NCBI GenBank assembly: GCA_033002965.1
Contig: JAURVB010006236.1
Span: 1 to 64,000 of the forward strand
DNA: 64,000 nt
Direction of reading: 5' to 3'
Origin: Piper betle
Taxonomy: Eukaryota; Streptophyta; Magnoliopsida; Piperales; Piperaceae
Shown here piece by piece: positions 60,141-64,000 of this stretch (positions are counted from its first letter, which is position 1; every line of letters starts with the position of its first letter). The notes under the pieces were generated by a model. That model saw nothing but the letters and a program-made list of their open reading frames with translations, was not told the DNA's origin and made no database searches. The position numbers and the translations under genes were made by a program.

Positions 60141-60889
60141 TCAGATGTCAACACCCGCCGGCCACCCCTAGTCCGACGAGGAAATAACAGGCATCGCTTG
60201 CACTAGCTCTACGGCGGCTTCAAATTTGTGGGACAAGAAATGGTTAGTCTTTAGCTAAAGGAAAAGATCTATCGTCATGGGCATCAAATATAACCAAATT
60301 AGACGGGAGAAACTAAAAGGGAAAAAACAATATAATTAACTTAACTTATTAGACTGATTATTTTGGAAGCCTAATTCAAAAGTGCTAGTAGCTAATCTGA
60401 TTGATTGAGAGCTATTGCACCGATTTTGAGTGTTTGTGACATCCTTTTTACTCAGAATCCCTGCAATAGAAGGTATAATCTTCCCCGTCATGAAGGAGAA
60501 TGCCTTCTCCTCAAGGTAAACTATCAACGCAAGATACAAGATAAGAGCAAGGGCGACAATAAAATAACCACATTTACATGAGCATAATTTTTAATTTTTT
60601 CAAAATGCGTAATTATAAAAAGCACAATTTTTTGTATACATAATCTCTTTGGAAAATGCTTTACCTCAACCCCTTTTTTATAAAAGAGGGAAGATAACGG
60701 TTATGTGATTAGCATGACTCTCATGATTATCATTTTTCTCCTTGTTTCCATATTCAAGGAATACATGCTCCATGGCTACCTTGTAATCGCAAGCGACCCA
60801 GGGGCTTGAGCGGTGGATGGGGCCGCCGGCCTTGATCAAGTTCTCCAAATGGGAGAAAATGGCGACGACGGAAGCCTCCCCAGTCGGGA

Positions 60890-61190
60890 CTTGGCCATGG
60901 TCATCTCCTACTTCAGCTCGGCCGCCGATGGTAATAGCTAGCTGGTCCAAGAGTGGCCCCACATCGCGTTTCGGCGGAGGCGGTTGGGTTAGCGAAAGAG
61001 GAACATGGAGAAGAGGGCGATGAGAAAGATGCATCCGAGGAGGACGGGGAGGGAGGGGTAGCGGGATGAGTCGGCGGAGTCGGGGGTGTGATTGTCGGAG
61101 GTGGAGAGGAGAGGCTTTGCATGGATTTGGTGTATATGCATGGGGGTCTACGTCCTCATCCTCATATTGGTGCCACCTTTAACAAGTAGG
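60890..61190 (-). pseudogene. Broken relative of the ATL gene (5' part only)
   Basis: On the minus strand from about 61090: DSADSSRYPSLPVLLGCIFL then IALFSMFLFR, a stop, then NRLRRNAMWG. This parallels [20 protein letters not shown] and [16 protein letters not shown] of the gene at 58739-59249. The upstream DNA also matches: ACAAGTAGGCATACACTTGG near 61178 against CTAAGTAGGCGCATACTTGG near 59350. No RING finger follows; a frame at 60678-61034 (SVVAIFSHLENLIKAGGPIH) is of unknown origin. Most likely a local duplicate that has decayed. Confidence 0.65.
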
Positions 61191-61199
61191 CATACACTT

Positions 61200-63326
61200 G
61201 GAGGGAAGAGAAGTATTTGTTTATCCCCCAATCAATTTGATCAGACAAGAAATATACTGTTATAAGGATATTCTAATCTAAGGTTTATGCGATAGTTACA
61301 AATATGCAAAGAAATTAGCTAGCTAGTAAGCCATTGAAAAGAGAATAAATTAGGCACTCCAATCCTCAACGTCCAAATTATCGAAGCAATGAAACACTAG
61401 TTTTTTTAGGCTAGCAATTCGGCTCTGGCTAGAAAAATAAAAAATTCTTCTTGAATTCATTTCTCAATGCTCATTTTTACCGGTTTATCCTCTTTTTATT
61501 TGTTCAGACTAATTAAGTAATATTATACTACAGTGCAAAAAAATTGATTTTTCTCCGAGCTTTATAAAAATGTAGTGGAAAAAAGTGGTACTTTTGTCCA
61601 TTTCTTCTCTATACCAATTTTTATCGTGTAAAAAAACTTAGATTTAATTTTATATTTGAAAATTTTAAAAGGTATGTGTTGAAGTAAAAATGAGCTAAAA
61701 AATAAAAAATATGGAGAAAATTTTCTCTCCTCACTTTTCTCCACGTTTTAAAATTAATGAATATTTTTGGGGCAGAGAAAAGTGAAAAAATTATTAAATA
61801 CTTGCTTTTAAACATTTTTAAATGTAGAACAAAATTTATAACTTTTCTCTACAATTAAAAATGTCGTGCAAAGACACGGAGAAAAATGTGAGGAAAAATC
61901 ATTTTTCTTGCAGTGCCCATTATATCCTAATCTAAGCTTTATGAAATAATTGGTAAGTAGAAGACAAAGTATTGACAATCTCCTAAGGATCAACAAGCTG
62001 GTCTTGCCGATGTTAATTAACATCCAAATTAGCATTTTTTTGCAAGCAACTCAAAATTAACATCGGCAAGACCAAATAAAAAACAACAAATCATATTATT
62101 CACAGAGAAAATTCGCATTAATTATGTTGGCCAAAATAAATAGCATTGAAAAAAAAATCGTCATTCAACAAAAATTAGCAATGAAAAGTCAGTAGCCCAA
62201 TTCACATCTTCCAAAGAAGCATTGAAAGATTTGCCTTAGTAAAAACAAAAAAATAAAAAGAAAATAGTTTCAAAAAATTGCAGAAAAAGAGGAAATGGTT
62301 CCATTGGGCACATCACACATGATTTTCTCTTTACCCTACTTTCCAGCAAAGAAGAGAATCTAATATGTGCACAATTTTTTATCTTTTGGAAGCTTATCTA
62401 GAACTTTAGCATGATTATAAGTTATGTAGATTCTAACATGTTTTTAACTACAATATTAGGATCATTAGATAGAAATTTAACATCAATTAAATTTGATGAA
62501 CATACTTCTCATAAAATGTGCATGTCAAGTGTACCTTACTTTGATAACCTTCATACCATTCAATGTTTCATTCTTCTACTTTCACCAAACTCCAAATTAA
62601 TACATAATATTCACACTACATTTAAATATTGCTTATCTCATCGTAGAGCTAACACAATATTACATTACTATGTCTTCCTGGTGCCTTGCAAGCCAGGTTC
62701 CGAGCCTTACACGCAGGTTGTGCATTGTCTACCTCGACATGAGACGTAGGGTTAGTGAATCGTATTCTACGTTGGCAGCCTTCAATGCCAATCATATAGA
62801 ATATGGTTAATTGAATTTTAAAGGAAAACAAGAAAATTCTACTTGTGTGATTAAAGGAATCGTTAATTTAAGCTGTAAGAATGGGTTTCGCTCTAGTGCT
62901 CACGATTGAACCAATATATAAAATTGACTTGAGGAGCCATCTCTAGCCGTGTGCCTATCAAAGAACGAGCTGACAACTCGTACTTGGTCTCCCCCTCGAG
63001 GAGGGGGTGGATTGAAGTTTTGTTTTGATTATACAATTCATAATTTTGACATTGAAAATATTATAGTTTTTTTACATGCTTTTTTATTGAAATAAATCTT
63101 CTTATAATGAAAGCACTCTTGCACTAACATGAGACCCAAAAAACTGATTAGCATAATCACATTAATTAATTATCATTTTCTGATAAAGTTAACTCTTCAT
63201 TCTCCACCCTGCACTTTACCTTCTCCTCTTTCCAAACTTGCACCACCTCCTTCTCTTCCACTAAACCGAGTTCATCACCACCACCACTACCGTCACCGGC
63301 CCGCTGGCCAGCGACAAGGCGCCAGC
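61200..63326. other. Intergenic, AT-rich; no gene recognised
   Basis: No supportable gene. Contains a perfect 19-bp hairpin at 62000-62073. The end of this stretch is the upstream region of the tetraspanin gene; no convincing TATA box was identified. Confidence 0.45.
62000..62073. repeat. Perfect 19-bp inverted repeat with 36-nt loop
   Basis: The arm GGTCTTGCCGATGTTAATT at 62000-62018 and its exact complement AATTAACATCGGCAAGACC at 62055-62073. The arms are less AT-rich than the surroundings, so chance is less likely. Could be a small foldback element or a hairpin transcript; no known miRNA sequence recognised. Confidence 0.8.
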
Positions 63327-63820
63327 ATGCCGCTAACAAGCAAGGTCATCGCCGGCAACAACTTCCTTCCCATGCTCCTCTCGATCCCGGCCATCGGCGC
63401 CGGCGTCTGGCTCGCCTCCCTGACCGACAACTCCTGCGTCAAGCTTCTCCATTGGCCGGTCATCATCCACGGCATCCTCCTCCTCCTCGCCGCCATGGCG
63501 GGCTTCGCCGGCCCCTTCTTCCGCGCCCCGTGGCTTCTCCTCGCCTACCTCATCGTCACGCTCATCCTCATAGTCCTCCTCGCCTCTTTCGTCGTCTTCA
63601 TCTACATGATCACCAACCGCGGCTTCTGCCACCTCCCCCAGCCGGAGCTACTTGAAGTACCGTCTCGAAGACTACTCCGGCTGGCTGCGCCGCCGGTGAA
63701 CGGGCCCTTCAAATGGCAAAGAATCAAAACCTGCCTTGCCGTGGCCAACATCTGCTCCGGCCACAATCAAAGCTACCCCATGGCTCAAGATTTCTTCAAT
63801 TCTCGCCTCGACCCGCTACA
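63327..63820 (+). CDS. Plant tetraspanin, first exon (gene continues beyond the window)
   Basis: Four-pass membrane protein organising plasma-membrane domains (family knowledge). The ATG at 63327 gives MPLTSKVIAGNNFLPMLLSI then PAIGAGVWLAS (segment 1), followed by HWPVIIHGILLLLAAMAGFA (segment 2), WLLLAYLIVTLILIVLLASF (segment 3), and the start of the large extracellular loop. The loop includes WQRIKTCLAVANICSG and YPMAQDFFNSRLDPLQ. The exon ends at CTACA|GTTAAC, the position of the intron in this family; the GCCKPP motif and segment 4 must lie past 64000. Between 63640 and 63694 the frame is wrong: another frame reads YLKYRLEDYSGWLRRR, the conserved motif. One extra C at 63635-63639 and one missing G at 63695-63696 explain this and cancel. 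About 19 residues of the naive translation are false. Confidence 0.85.
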
Positions 63821-64000
63821 GTTAACACACTTGTTCATGATTTCATAAATTTTACAAAGCTCGAGTAATATTCAAACCTCGATTAATTTAGATTTGGCAC
63901 AATTCCTCGAAAACAGTTAATTCTGAAGTTTTTTTCTGACTCTACGACATTACTTTGTATAAGAAAATAAAATTTTAAACATTTATATATTAAATTTCTT
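63821..64000 (+). other. Start of the first tetraspanin intron
   Basis: AT-rich sequence after the GTTAAC donor; continues beyond the window. The stop near 63846 seen in a naive reading lies in this intron. Confidence 0.6.

Overview
This is nuclear DNA from a flowering plant. The coding exons encode plant-type families (HIPP, B3/NGATHA-like, ATL RING-H2, F-box with C-terminal membrane segment, tetraspanin, class III peroxidase, TIM13). Introns have GT-AG borders, intergenic DNA is AT-rich with long TA runs, and a large share of the middle is transposon-derived. Several intronless or exon-1 coding regions are very GC-rich, which fits a monocot better than a eudicot, but I cannot name the species.

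Layout. 0.8-3.4 kb: a minus-strand two-domain HIPP metal-chaperone gene whose leader carries a 908-bp non-autonomous hAT-like element. 8.06-8.51 kb: a second, single-domain HMA gene. 12.4-17.9 kb: a degraded plus-strand gene of a plant protein family of unknown function, with an internal exon triplicated. 18-25.5 kb: no convincing gene. 25.6-26.7 kb: a minus-strand B3 transcription factor. 27.3-33.3 kb: no gene. 33.3-35.7 kb: a 2.35-kb hairpin-rich element made largely of repeated inverted motifs. 36.7-38.7 kb: TIM13, the one gene that reads cleanly. 39.2-40.3 kb: an F-box gene. 42.8-54.0 kb: a nest of LTRs, with a solo LTR (target duplication TAGCA) interrupted by a different small solo LTR and by a younger relative of itself (target duplication GTATT), which in turn contains a second hAT-like copy. 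54.1-56.0 kb: a class III peroxidase whose last exon is split by a third hAT-like copy. 58.7-59.2 kb: an ATL RING-H2 gene and, 1.6 kb away, a broken relative. 63.3 kb to the end: the first exon of a tetraspanin.

Two points matter most to anyone using this annotation. First, nearly every recognisable gene contains one-base frame changes at or next to short homopolymers, and a one-base repair restores both the family motif order and a length divisible by three. This looks like residual long-read consensus error, so automatic gene calls here will be wrong. Second, three transposon classes that should be unrelated (hAT-like, Ty3-type LTR, hairpin-rich element) share one inverted motif built on TTGACTCGAGTC/GAGTCAA followed by a TTAATTACAA-like tail. 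That shared module is the most novel signal I found. The genes do not form a pathway: this is an ordinary plant gene neighbourhood diluted by transposons.
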